Shown here: positions 1 to 7,603 of the stretch, one piece after another
Position numbering within the stretch: position 1 is the stretch's first letter
Layout: the number at the start of each line of letters is the position of its first letter
Assembly (NCBI GenBank): GCA_023954595.1
Contig: JAGSHJ010000046.1
Coordinates: 1 to 12,509, forward strand
DNA from: Bacteriovoracaceae bacterium
GTDB lineage: Bacteria > Bdellovibrionota > Bacteriovoracia > Bacteriovoracales > Bacteriovoracaceae
Length of the DNA stretch: 12,509 nt
Reading direction: 5' to 3'
The notes under the pieces: generated by a model
Database searches by the model: none
What the model saw: only the letters and a program-made list of their open reading frames with translations
What the model was told of the DNA's origin: nothing
Program-made: the position numbers and the translations under genes

Positions 1-50
1 CTGTAATTGATACAGGAGCAGAATTAAGAGCAAAGTTTGAGGCAGACTAA
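1..50 (+). CDS. 3' end of an unidentified gene (partial)
   Basis: An open frame enters from the left edge (first whole codon at base 3) and ends at a TAA at 48-50, reading VIDTGAELRAKFEAD. Only 15 codons are visible, so no family can be named. The evidence that it is real is mainly contextual: its stop overlaps the stop of the convergent antiporter gene by four bases (CTAA, 47-50), the same arrangement as at 2671-2674. It could be a chance open stretch. Confidence 0.35.
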   Translation, partial: VIDTGAELRAKFEAD

Positions 51-1075
51 ATAATCCCAAATACAAGTAGAGAGGCACTAATTATATATAACCCTAAAAT
101 AGTAACGCCTTCAAAACCAATGTCTCCTATCCCCTGCTTCTCACGCCTTGCAAGAGCGATGGATATTACTGCTGTCATTAAAACAATAACAAATCCTAGA
201 AACAGTTCTTCTTTGCCGTAATGCACATAAATAGTTTCTTCAAACGACAACCCATCGGCGAGGACAAGCATCAAGACATCAAAGGTATTACCTCCTAAGA
301 TATTGGCCACGGCCATTGTCAAGGCCCCCTGTCTGACAGCAGACAATGATACAACAAGCTCTGGCAATGATGTTATAATAGCAGTTAGGAAGGCACCTGT
401 AATATTTTGTGGAAGCCCGGTTAAAAACACTAATGACTCTGCGGACTTAGTTATTACGTAACCTAAGATGGCCACAACAGAAGCTGCCGCAATGAACTTG
501 ATCACAATAGTTTGAGTTTTCTCTACGTTGTCGTACTTTGGTTCATCTAGTTTTGTTTCTTTTGTTCTCTTTGGAATCCACAAGGGATTTTTATAGGTTT
601 CTTGCAACCATTTTAAACCAAAGAGATAGAAAACAACCATAACAGCACTTACCGGATGAAAGAAAAATCCTTCTGGCACTGGTATAGCATAACCTAAAAA
701 CGATAACGCAATTAGGCCTATCAAAAGGTTGCATGAAAGTAAGTTTGGCAAAGATGCGGCAGCATGTTCAAGATTTACATTTCTATACGTAATGTCAGCG
801 ATAATTAGAAAGGATGTTTGTGCCGCAATCCCACCTAAACAATTGCTTATCGCCATTGAATAAAACCCATTATACGCAGATAACCCAGACACAATACTAC
901 CCGAGAGCGATGTGATGGCCCCTAAAAACAACCCGCCCACCAAGGCCTCGCCTAAGTGAAAGCGATCTGCAATAGCATCCGCATAAGTTACGAGTTTTAT
1001 CCCCACAGTCAAAAGTCCAATGACACTAATGACCATACCTGCAATACTATAAGAAATCGGCCAAGCTTCTACCAT
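47..1075 (-). CDS. Sodium/calcium exchanger-family (CaCA) membrane antiporter
   Basis: A 342-residue inner-membrane protein of about ten hydrophobic segments, with the duplicated alpha-repeat layout of cation/Ca2+ antiporters. The C-terminal repeat (about residues 229-274) is canonical: TSLPELVVS with the ion-binding Glu239, then an NILGGN motif and Asp266. The N-terminal repeat (about 52-93) is recognisable but degenerate: TSLSGS has Gly59 where the Glu should be, and the GGN asparagine is replaced by Ile83. A hydrophilic loop near 165-188 separates the halves, as is usual. Loss of one of the two binding carboxylates suggests altered ion selectivity or stoichiometry, so a Ca2+ assignment is not safe. 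The ATG at 1075 has no good ribosome-binding site; Met14 is an alternative start. The gene is divergent from the persulfide dioxygenase gene, and its stop overlaps the incoming + strand gene. Confidence 0.85.
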   Translation of the reverse strand: MVEAWPISYSIAGMVISVIGLLTVGIKLVTYADAIADRFHLGEALVGGLFLGAITSLSGSIVSGLSAYNGFYSMAISNCLGGIAAQTSFLIIADITYRNVNLEHAAASLPNLLSCNLLIGLIALSFLGYAIPVPEGFFFHPVSAVMVVFYLFGLKWLQETYKNPLWIPKRTKETKLDEPKYDNVEKTQTIVIKFIAAASVVAILGYVITKSAESLVFLTGLPQNITGAFLTAIITSLPELVVSLSAVRQGALTMAVANILGGNTFDVLMLVLADGLSFEETIYVHYGKEELFLGFVIVLMTAVISIALARREKQGIGDIGFEGVTILGLYIISASLLVFGII

Positions 1076-1127
1076 CTAGAGATTTAAGATCAAATTCTCT
1101 ATACATTCATCCATCAAAGCTAAACAT

Positions 1128-1155
1128 TTGTGACACCCAGGCATACGAATAAGAT
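1128..1155 (+). promoter_or_regulatory. Candidate sigma-70 promoter for the persulfide dioxygenase gene
   Basis: TTGTGA (1128-1133) and TAAGAT (1150-1155) are separated by 16 bases and resemble -35 and -10 boxes. A transcript starting near 1162 would carry a leader of about 80 bases containing the palindromes at 1187-1199 and 1209-1227. This is pattern recognition only, in an AT-rich region where chance matches are common. Confidence 0.35.
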
Positions 1156-1208
1156 TTGTCTAATGCAAAGGATTTATCAAACAAACGAACCTACGGTTCT
1201 TTAACTAC

Positions 1209-1227
1209 TTTATATAGAATATATAAA
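1209..1227. promoter_or_regulatory. Perfect AT-rich palindrome, possible operator
   Basis: TTTATATA, the 3-base centre GAA, and TATATAAA form a perfect inverted repeat with 8-base arms. It ends just before the AAGGGG ribosome-binding site (1228-1233) of the gene starting at 1241. A second small perfect palindrome, GAACC-TAC-GGTTC, lies at 1187-1199. Known context: persulfide dioxygenase/rhodanese genes are often repressed by ArsR-type persulfide sensors (BigR/SqrR) that bind AT-rich palindromes. That this is such a site is inference; no regulator gene is present in the window. Confidence 0.4.
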
Positions 1228-1240
1228 AAGGGGTTATTCA

Positions 1241-2674
1241 ATGCGATTTGAAAGAATAAAAACACCAGGTCTTGCACACCTTTCATACTTTCTATGCTCG
1301 GAGAAAGAAGCAATCATTGTAGACCCAAGAAGAGACATAGACGTCTACATTGAATTAGCTCATGAGCAGGGAGTTGAAATAAAGTATGTTTTAGAAACAC
1401 ATAGACAAGAGGACTTTGTTCTTGGTTCAAAAGTATTACAGGAAAAAACTGGTGCAAAGATCATCGGAGGAAGACACAATCTCTTCTCCCACTGTGACAT
1501 ACAGCTTGAAGATGGTGAATATTTTAAGGCGGATGAGTTTACATTTTTATCTCTAAGCACTCCAGGCCACACCCCAGAGAGTCACTGCTATGGTTTGTAT
1601 TTAAAAAACCAAGATACATGCTGGGGGATCTTTACAGGAGATACGCTTTTTATTGGTGAGACGGGAAGAACTGACCTGCCAGATATTAATAAAACCGGTG
1701 AGAATGCAAAGATTCTCTACCAATCAGTAAATAACAAGATACTAGGTCTTGGAGATCAGGCCCTCATTTTCCCGGCACATGGATCAGGCTCAGTTTGTGG
1801 AGGTGCAATTGCGGACCACGATCAATCTACTCTAGGTTATGAGAGATCTTCAAACCCAGTATTTTTAGAAAGTGAGACAGAGTTCGTTAAAAGAAAAATA
1901 AATGAGCGTATACCAAGGCCTCCGTACTTTGATTTGATGGAAAAAATGAATCTTGACGGTGGCTGGAGAATGGAGCAAGACCTCGCCCATATAAAAGCAC
2001 TATCACCAGAAGAATTTAAAACTAGAAGCAAAGACTCAATAGTAATTGATACACGCTCACCAGAATCATTTGCAAGTGGTCACATCGAGGGTTCCTACAA
2101 TATTTGGCTTGATGGTCTTGCTGTTTTTGGTGGTTGGGTCTGTAAAAGAGATACACCGGTGTATTTAGTCAATGAACGCAATGAAGATGTAAACCAGGCA
2201 CTTCTAATGCTTTCAAGATTAGGTGTTGGCAGGATTAAAGGTTTTCTAGCAGAGGGTATCAACAAGTGGCGCAACCAAGGTCATGCACTTCAAAGCTCAG
2301 GTGTTTTAACAGCTCAGGAACTTCATTCTAATCCCGCACACTTTGATGTCTTTGATGTCAGAGAAGTCACAGAATACGAGCAGGGACATATCCAAAACGC
2401 AAAACATTGCTATGTCGGCCACCTTGTGCACTATTTAAAATCACACAAACCGTCGAGTAAACCTATTGCAACAATTTGTTCAGTAGGTCACAGAGGCGGA
2501 ATGGCAGCAAGCATCTTTCTACGATTGGGATATAAAAATGTCTACAATGTTCTTGGAGGAATGAAGTCATGGGAAGCGTTGGGTTATCAAACAATGGAAG
2601 GTACGAAAAAAGAGAAGCAAGGCCCTCCAAAAAAGAGTATAGACAATGCTGCTCAATGGGGTTCTACACACTAG
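1241..2674 (+). CDS. Persulfide dioxygenase-rhodanese fusion (MBL fold + two rhodanese domains)
   Basis: A 477-residue cytosolic protein (no signal peptide) with the architecture of CstB/BLH-type sulfur detoxification enzymes. Residues 1-205 are a metallo-beta-lactamase fold of the ETHE1 class. The likely mononuclear-iron ligands are His54 (in THRQED), His110 (in TPGHTPES) and Asp134 (in FTGDTLF), with His180 in the FPAHG motif. Residues 263-345 form a rhodanese domain whose loop has no cysteine, so it is probably inactive. Residues 366-449 form a second rhodanese domain with catalytic Cys413 in a CSVGHR loop. The expected reaction is oxygen-dependent oxidation of glutathione or low-molecular-weight persulfide to sulfite, with sulfane-sulfur transfer by the C-terminal domain. 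The ATG has a good AAGGGG site seven bases upstream. The stop overlaps the convergent barrel gene by four bases. Confidence 0.9.
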   Translation: MRFERIKTPGLAHLSYFLCSEKEAIIVDPRRDIDVYIELAHEQGVEIKYVLETHRQEDFVLGSKVLQEKTGAKIIGGRHNLFSHCDIQLEDGEYFKADEFTFLSLSTPGHTPESHCYGLYLKNQDTCWGIFTGDTLFIGETGRTDLPDINKTGENAKILYQSVNNKILGLGDQALIFPAHGSGSVCGGAIADHDQSTLGYERSSNPVFLESETEFVKRKINERIPRPPYFDLMEKMNLDGGWRMEQDLAHIKALSPEEFKTRSKDSIVIDTRSPESFASGHIEGSYNIWLDGLAVFGGWVCKRDTPVYLVNERNEDVNQALLMLSRLGVGRIKGFLAEGINKWRNQGHALQSSGVLTAQELHSNPAHFDVFDVREVTEYEQGHIQNAKHCYVGHLVHYLKSHKPSSKPIATICSVGHRGGMAASIFLRLGYKNVYNVLGGMKSWEALGYQTMEGTKKEKQGPPKKSIDNAAQWGSTH

Positions 2675-3396
2675 AGAATTTTCCAGAGAGCGACCATACT
2701 TAGACTGTGATTGAGATGGTTGCCTTGAATATACTCTGCTTGAACATTTTCTGATTGAGTAATTTCAATCCTTGACCACTTTAAAAGCAAACGTCCTTTA
2801 TAAGGTAGAAACGGCAGCATAGCAGCAATAAAGCCATCGATGTGTCCAATACCTCCAACACCTTCAGGGCCATAGACATACTGATTATGAGACTCATTTG
2901 CGATGCCTACTCCAAGCCCAGCACTTACAAAAGGAGCTATTCCCATAGAAGCACTACTATAAGCATATATACCATGATGACGTGTAATATCCTTGCTCAT
3001 AGTAAAGGTGGAAGATAGACCTCTGCGTTTTCTATAAGACAAATCTATATATATGTCGCTTGTAGGTTTACGATTGTTTTTAAAGTCTTCACTAGAGCCA
3101 CCCAACTTTAAAATGGGACCTCCTCCAGGTTCTGAATCATCAAAATAATTGTAGCCAACTTTGAAAGTTAGATGATCATCCAACTTTTTGAAATAAGAGA
3201 TGCCACCCTTACCTATTGAAAATTTATCATAGAATGTGAAACTTGGGCCAAAGCCCATAACGGGTTGATCCCATATAAGTGCGCCACGATATACTCTTTT
3301 ACTTGAATAAAAGGTAGCAAAAGTAATGTCTACCGGGCCGGCGTAGGCATTTACCCAAAAGAATGAAAAAATAAGTAAACGAATTAAGATGTTCAT
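2671..3396 (-). CDS. MipA/OmpV-like outer-membrane beta-barrel protein
   Basis: A 241-residue exported protein. Residues 1-19 form a signal peptide (hydrophobic stretch, then AYA with predicted cleavage before Gly20). The mature part has alternating aromatic/polar strands and resembles MipA/OmpV proteins: an early SKRVYRGAL strand, then PSFTFYDKFSIGKGGISYF, repeated glycine-flanked strands, and a C-terminal hydrophobic strand ending WKIL. It should sit in the outer membrane as a small barrel; family members are linked to murein-synthesising complexes or to porin-like roles, and I cannot choose between them. The start has no strong Shine-Dalgarno sequence. It is divergent from the SDR gene across 46 bases and convergent with the persulfide dioxygenase gene, with overlapping stop codons. 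Assignment to a barrel is firmer than to the exact family. Confidence 0.65.
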   Translation of the reverse strand: MNILIRLLIFSFFWVNAYAGPVDITFATFYSSKRVYRGALIWDQPVMGFGPSFTFYDKFSIGKGGISYFKKLDDHLTFKVGYNYFDDSEPGGGPILKLGGSSEDFKNNRKPTSDIYIDLSYRKRRGLSSTFTMSKDITRHHGIYAYSSASMGIAPFVSAGLGVGIANESHNQYVYGPEGVGGIGHIDGFIAAMLPFLPYKGRLLLKWSRIEITQSENVQAEYIQGNHLNHSLSMVALWKIL

Positions 3397-3442
3397 CCAT
3401 TTTATTAGATAACAAAATTAAGTTTTAAACAAGGTTTCATTA

Positions 3443-4183
3443 ATGCAAGATTTTAAACTCAAAAAGATTGATAACTGCTTAATCCTAGGTGGTGGAACGA
3501 TAGGACAGGCACTGGCACACGAGATTGCACAAACAACTGGTGCTAACGATATCTTTATTACCAAAAGAGATTCTAAAGCACTAAAGTTGCCAAACAATTG
3601 CGAACTTATCACCCATAATCCATTAGACGAAGAATCCTGGGAGAAGCTAGTTGCAAAATTACGAACAAAAATCAAAACACTAGATTTAGTAATTTCAACA
3701 TATGGGCTATTGCACAATGACCATTTGGAACCGGAAAAGAAACTTAGTGATATAGAACTTCAAAACTTAATCGAAGTTTTCTCTGTAAATGCTTTTACTG
3801 CTCCGATGTCAGCTAAATATTTAAACCCATTATTATCAAGAAATGACCCCTCTGCATTTGTATTTTTATCTGCAAAGGTAGGTAGCATCCAGGATAATAA
3901 TCTAGGTGGATGGTATGCCTACAGAGCAAGTAAGGCGGCACTTAATATGTTTATGAAAAACATTTCAATTGAGCTTAAAAACAAACAATTAAATACAACT
4001 GTCTTGGCGGTTCATCCAGGAACTACAATATCACCACTATCAGAACCCTACATTGGCGGTATAAACCATAAGATATGGAGTCCTGAAGAGACTGCACAAC
4101 ATATCTGTGAAGTAGTTTCTACGCTAGATATGTCAATGTCAGGCACTTTTAAGAATTGGGACGGGACTTCTTTGCCTTGGTAG
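3443..4183 (+). CDS. C-factor-like short-chain dehydrogenase/reductase (SDR)
   Basis: A 246-residue single-domain cytosolic SDR of typical length. The N-terminal dinucleotide-binding loop is GGGTIG (residues 16-21). The usual NNAG position reads STYG (85-88), followed by GLLH and PEKKL, which is typical of the C-factor/CsgA-like subgroup. Catalytic residues are present: Ser143 in FLSAKVGS, Tyr160 and Lys164 in YRASK, with Asn116 in VNAF. The HPGTT segment (191-195) and the C-terminal WDG...LPW ending also match this subgroup. The substrate cannot be inferred; Myxococcus CsgA is linked to signalling and lipid metabolism, but most homologues are uncharacterised. The ATG has an AAGG site about nine bases upstream. 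The 3' end overlaps the convergent small exported-protein gene by 35 bases. Confidence 0.85.
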   Translation: MQDFKLKKIDNCLILGGGTIGQALAHEIAQTTGANDIFITKRDSKALKLPNNCELITHNPLDEESWEKLVAKLRTKIKTLDLVISTYGLLHNDHLEPEKKLSDIELQNLIEVFSVNAFTAPMSAKYLNPLLSRNDPSAFVFLSAKVGSIQDNNLGGWYAYRASKAALNMFMKNISIELKNKQLNTTVLAVHPGTTISPLSEPYIGGINHKIWSPEETAQHICEVVSTLDMSMSGTFKNWDGTSLPW

Positions 4184-4613
4184 CATGCTTCCATTTTAAT
4201 TCAGGTCCTAAGGAGTGCAAAAACTTCATGAGCTCCTTTGCTGCAAAAGACTCATTTTTAACAAGCCAGCCCCCATCAGTTTCTTTCTCTCTAATGTAGA
4301 TTTTTGAGGATTCAAGGTTCGCTTTGATATGACCGAACTTACTTACTCTTCTTACCCTATGATGAACAAATGGCCCAAGCCTTGATTGATGTATTCTCTC
4401 TTTAAGCTCTTTCAGTTCAAACTCGTCAAGTGTACTGCCAAAGCGATGTTTAACCTTTATGGGACAACAAGTTCTCTCCTTTAGCTCGATCTCTCCATTT
4501 TGAAATATGGTTATGTAGCTTCCTTTTTTGCTGTTGCCGTAAAAGTAATCAATAAGGGCCGTATTTGACCAAGCATTAAGTGACATAAAAATTAATATCA
4601 ATGTCTTACCCAT
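4149..4613 (-). CDS. Small exported protein of unknown function
   Basis: A 154-residue protein I do not recognise. Residues 1-16 or so (MGKTLILIFMSLNAWS) look like a short signal peptide, with cleavage around the WSNTA segment. The mature part starts with alternating strands including FQNGEIELKE, has an adjacent pair Cys-Cys (about residues 49-50), an amphipathic helix rich in Glu/Lys around 63-77, a basic stretch (VHHRVRRVSK) and a Lys/Arg-rich tail. The start is well supported: GGGGAGC lies about five bases upstream of the ATG. The last 35 bases overlap the end of the convergent SDR gene, and its promoter must lie in the 101 bases shared with the divergent DUF421 gene. It is probably periplasmic or surface-located; no enzymatic motif is visible. 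Confidence 0.7.
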   Translation of the reverse strand: MGKTLILIFMSLNAWSNTALIDYFYGNSKKGSYITIFQNGEIELKERTCCPIKVKHRFGSTLDEFELKELKERIHQSRLGPFVHHRVRRVSKFGHIKANLESSKIYIREKETDGGWLVKNESFAAKELMKFLHSLGPELKWKHATKAKKSRPNS

Positions 4614-4704
4614 TTAAAGCTCCCCTATTTAACTTTATTCAACCAATAAACTAAATTGTTTAAGTCGAATTTTAAAATGGACTGGCCAACAATATATTTT
4701 ACAA

Positions 4705-4710
4705 GGTGAT
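4705..4710 (+). promoter_or_regulatory. Ribosome-binding site that sets the DUF421 start
   Basis: GGTGAT (within AAGGTGAT, 4703-4710) pairs with the 3' end of 16S rRNA and lies four bases upstream of the ATG at 4715. The in-frame GTG at 4706 and ATG at 4709 fall inside this site, so they are unlikely starts. Confidence 0.6.
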
Positions 4711-4714
4711 GCGT

Positions 4715-5185
4715 ATGACTATTTTTTTCAGTGATTGGATGAGCTTAGCGAGAATTATAATCATCTCAATTGGCGGATACCTAGGTCTTGTAGCAATTTT
4801 AAGGGTCTCAGGCCCGAGAACACTTTCTAAAATGAACAGTTTTGATTTTGTAATAACAATCGCATTAGGATCCACATATGCTGGTGGGATTCTACAAAAG
4901 AAGAACTCCCTAGTAGATATCCTCCTCACCTTCTCAATGCTTGTAGGCCTACAATTCGTTGTTACTTTGTATGCTTCCAAAAATCCAAAGTTTAATAAAT
5001 TAATTAAAGCTGACCCAGTTCTTCTTTTTGCAAACCAGAGCTATCTAGAAGATAAAATGAGACATGCACACGTAACAAAGGATGAGATTGACTCGGCAAT
5101 TAGGCAGCAAGGCCTAAGTGATATAGCAAACGTTAAATATGTTGTACTTGAAACAAATGGTGAGATAGTAGCAATCCCCAAATAA
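4715..5185 (+). CDS. Short DUF421 (YetF-like) membrane protein
   Basis: A 156-residue protein when started at the ATG best placed behind the AAGGTGAT site; an upstream GTG would add three residues. Three hydrophobic segments fill the N-terminal half: about 10-27, 43-59, and 64-85. Between the first two lies the family signature RVSGPRTLSKMNSFDFV, a variant of the usual R.SGKRT motif. The soluble C-terminal half contains the DUF421 domain: a PVLLFANQSYLEDKMRHAHVT strand-helix region, then DEIDSAIRQQGLSD and a KYVVLETNGEIVAIPK strand pair that ends the protein. This is the short form of the family, without the extra C-terminal region of longer Bacillus YetF proteins. The biochemical role is unknown. 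It is monocistronic and convergent with nrdA, with the operon terminator between. Confidence 0.85.
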   Translation: MTIFFSDWMSLARIIIISIGGYLGLVAILRVSGPRTLSKMNSFDFVITIALGSTYAGGILQKKNSLVDILLTFSMLVGLQFVVTLYASKNPKFNKLIKADPVLLFANQSYLEDKMRHAHVTKDEIDSAIRQQGLSDIANVKYVVLETNGEIVAIPK

Positions 5186-5210
5186 AAAAAGGGCGTCATA
5201 CAGACGCCCT
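5184..5210 (-). terminator. Rho-independent terminator of the nrdBA operon
   Basis: On the - strand, AGGGCGTC, the loop TGTAT and GACGCCCT form a perfect 8-bp GC-rich stem, followed at once by seven T residues. It lies about 30 bases beyond the nrdA stop. The T-tract is on the nrdA side only; read from the + strand, the hairpin is preceded by A residues and followed by mixed sequence, so it is a weaker terminator for the DUF421 gene, whose TAA stop (5183-5185) touches it. Confidence 0.92.
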
Positions 5211-5239
5211 CACCAATTACTTTAAGGATCAAATTTTAA

Positions 5240-7588
5240 TTAACTTCCGCAGCTAATGCACTCGTCTTTATTTTCTAAAGAACATAGCATCTGCTCAGTC
5301 ATCTCTTCTTTAGTAGCCTCATTTGTCTTGTCACGGATTGTAAACTTAATTGCATCAGCAGCTGCCTTTGTTCTTAAATAATACATTCCAGTCTTAAGAC
5401 CTAACTTCCAAGCGTAGAAATGCATAGAGTTTAGTTTACCCATATTAACGTCAGTCATATGGATATTAAGTGATTGTGACTGGTCAACAAACGCCCCACG
5501 ATCAGCTGCCATCTCAAGGATAGACTTCTGCTTAATCTCCCAAGCCGTTTTATAAAGTTCTTTGATATCTTGTGGGATTTCTTCAATGTTTTGAATAGAT
5601 CCATTATGTTGAATAATTTGATCTTTCATATTCTCACTCCAAAGATCATTCTTAATCAAGTCCCTAACAAGATACTTATTAACAACGGTAAATTCACCTG
5701 AAAGAGTTCTTCTTGTATAGATATTAGAAGTGAACGGCTCTATACACTCGTTGTTTCCAAGAATTTGAGAAGTTGATGCAGTAGGCATTGGTGCAACTAA
5801 AAGAGAGTTCCTAACACCGTCTTTAAGAATCTTTGCTCTCAATCCTTCCCAATCCCAACGATCTCCAGGTTTAACGCCCCACATATCAAATTGAAATTCA
5901 CCTTTAGAGATTGGAGAACCTTCGTAGCTTTCATAATGACCATCTTTTACTGCCATTTCATGAGAAGCGGTTAACGCTGCAAAGTAAATAGTTTCAAAGA
6001 TATCTTTATTCAATCGCTTTGCTTGTTCGGAATCAAATGGAACTTGAAGTTCAGCGAATGTGTCAGCTAGCCCTTGAACACCAATACCAATAGGTCTGTT
6101 TTTCAGGTTTGAAAATCTGGCCTCAGGTACCGGGTAATAGTTAAGATCAATAATCTTATTTAGGTTTTTAGTGATGGTTTTAGTGATTTCGAAAAGCTTA
6201 TCAAAATCATACCCTTCACCGTTTACAAATTTAGCTAGAGAGATGGAAGCAAGGTTACATACTGCAATCTCGTTTTCGTCAGTGTATTGAATAATTTCAG
6301 TACAAAGGTTACTAGATTTGATTGTTCCAAGGTTTTTCTGATTTGATTTAGCATTGGCTGCATCTTTATAAAGCATAAATGGAGAGCCGGTCTCAACTTG
6401 TGACTCTAAGATAGAGAACCATAGTTTTCTTGCACTGACAGTCTCTTTCGCTCTTCCTTCACTTTCATAGCGAAGATAAAGTTCTTCAAATTCTTTACCA
6501 TGACATTCGTGAAGATTAGGTGCTTCGTGTGGACAGAATAGTGACCACTGCTCGTCTTTCTCAACTCTCTCCATGAAAAGATCGTTAATCCATAGTGCGT
6601 AGAAAAGATCTCTTGCTCTTAGTTCTTCTTTACCGTGATTTTTCTTCAATTCTAAAAAATCATGAATATCAGCATGCCAAGGCTCAAGATAGATTGCAAA
6701 AGCACCCTTTCTCTTTCCACCACCTTGATCTACATATCTTGCAGTATCGTTAAACACTCTTAGCATAGGTACAATCCCGTTGGACGTACCATTTGTGCCT
6801 TTAATAAACGTACCTTTAGATCTTACGTTATGAGCACTTAGACCAATTCCACCAGCAGACTGGCTGATCAAAGCACACTGCTTTAAAGTGTCATAGATGC
6901 CATCAATAGAATCGTTTTTCATTGTTAATAAAAAGCATGAAGACATTTGTGGCTTAAGAGTTCCAGCATTGAAAAGAGTTGGAGAAGCATGTGTAAACCA
7001 CTTCTGACTCATTAGGTGGTAAGTCTCAATTGCCGCATCAATGTCATCTTCATGAATACCAAGAGATACTCTCATTAACATGTGCTGTGGTCTTTCAACA
7101 ATTTTACCGTCTACCTTTAATAGGTATGAACGCTCTAGAGTTTTAAAACCAAAGTAGTCATACTCAAAGTCTCTTGAGTAAGCGATCTCAGTCTCAATTC
7201 TTGCTTTAAATTCCTGCGCATTCGCATAAAGCTTGTCAGAGATTAAGGCCGTTTTCTCACCAGTCTTCTTATCAATGTGATTGTACAAAAGCCCCATTGT
7301 TTCCAAGAATGACTCTTTAGTATTTCTATGAAGGTTACTCATAGAGATTCTTGCAGCAAGCTTTGAGTAGTCAGGGTGAATAGAAGTCATGTACGCCGCA
7401 ACTTCAGCAGAAAGATTATCAAGCTCCACAGTTGAGATGCCGTCAAAAATCCCCTGAATCGTTCTCTTAGAAACTTCTATTGCATCAACATGAGCAATAT
7501 TAAGGCCGTAAGTTAACCTCTGAATACGATGAGTAATCTTATCGAATTGAACATTTTCTTTTTTTCCAGATCTTGTAGTTACAAACAT
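5240..7588 (-). CDS. nrdA: Class Ia ribonucleoside-diphosphate reductase, alpha subunit
   Basis: A 782-residue catalytic subunit that reduces ribonucleoside diphosphates to deoxy forms with NrdB. An ATP-cone fills about residues 1-95, implying dATP feedback control. Key residues are visible: redox Cys218 (SSCFLL) with Cys444 (VCNLASISL); active-site Asn427, Cys429 and Glu431 in SNLCTEI; the PMPTASTSQILGNNE substrate-binding loop (600-614); the radical-transfer tyrosines 736-737 in TGMYYLRT; and a C-terminal CISC pair (777/780) for re-reduction by thioredoxin or glutaredoxin. TGMYYLRT and the CxxC tail resemble eukaryotic R1 more than E. coli NrdA. The ATG has an AGAGGA site six bases upstream, inside the 15-base gap after nrdB, so the two genes form one operon ending at the 5184-5210 terminator. 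Confidence 0.97.
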   Translation of the reverse strand: MFVTTRSGKKENVQFDKITHRIQRLTYGLNIAHVDAIEVSKRTIQGIFDGISTVELDNLSAEVAAYMTSIHPDYSKLAARISMSNLHRNTKESFLETMGLLYNHIDKKTGEKTALISDKLYANAQEFKARIETEIAYSRDFEYDYFGFKTLERSYLLKVDGKIVERPQHMLMRVSLGIHEDDIDAAIETYHLMSQKWFTHASPTLFNAGTLKPQMSSCFLLTMKNDSIDGIYDTLKQCALISQSAGGIGLSAHNVRSKGTFIKGTNGTSNGIVPMLRVFNDTARYVDQGGGKRKGAFAIYLEPWHADIHDFLELKKNHGKEELRARDLFYALWINDLFMERVEKDEQWSLFCPHEAPNLHECHGKEFEELYLRYESEGRAKETVSARKLWFSILESQVETGSPFMLYKDAANAKSNQKNLGTIKSSNLCTEIIQYTDENEIAVCNLASISLAKFVNGEGYDFDKLFEITKTITKNLNKIIDLNYYPVPEARFSNLKNRPIGIGVQGLADTFAELQVPFDSEQAKRLNKDIFETIYFAALTASHEMAVKDGHYESYEGSPISKGEFQFDMWGVKPGDRWDWEGLRAKILKDGVRNSLLVAPMPTASTSQILGNNECIEPFTSNIYTRRTLSGEFTVVNKYLVRDLIKNDLWSENMKDQIIQHNGSIQNIEEIPQDIKELYKTAWEIKQKSILEMAADRGAFVDQSQSLNIHMTDVNMGKLNSMHFYAWKLGLKTGMYYLRTKAAADAIKFTIRDKTNEATKEEMTEQMLCSLENKDECISCGS

Positions 7589-7603
7589 TTTTATCCTCTT
7601 TCC

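Noticed and set aside
1360..2031. Open frames of 64-70 codons on the - strand inside the persulfide dioxygenase gene
   Set aside because: They are antisense to a strongly supported gene, cysteine/serine-rich in composition, and have no family resemblance or start signal.
4706..4714. GTG at 4706 or ATG at 4709 as the DUF421 start
   Set aside because: Both lie within the AAGGTGAT ribosome-binding site, which is correctly spaced for the ATG at 4715.
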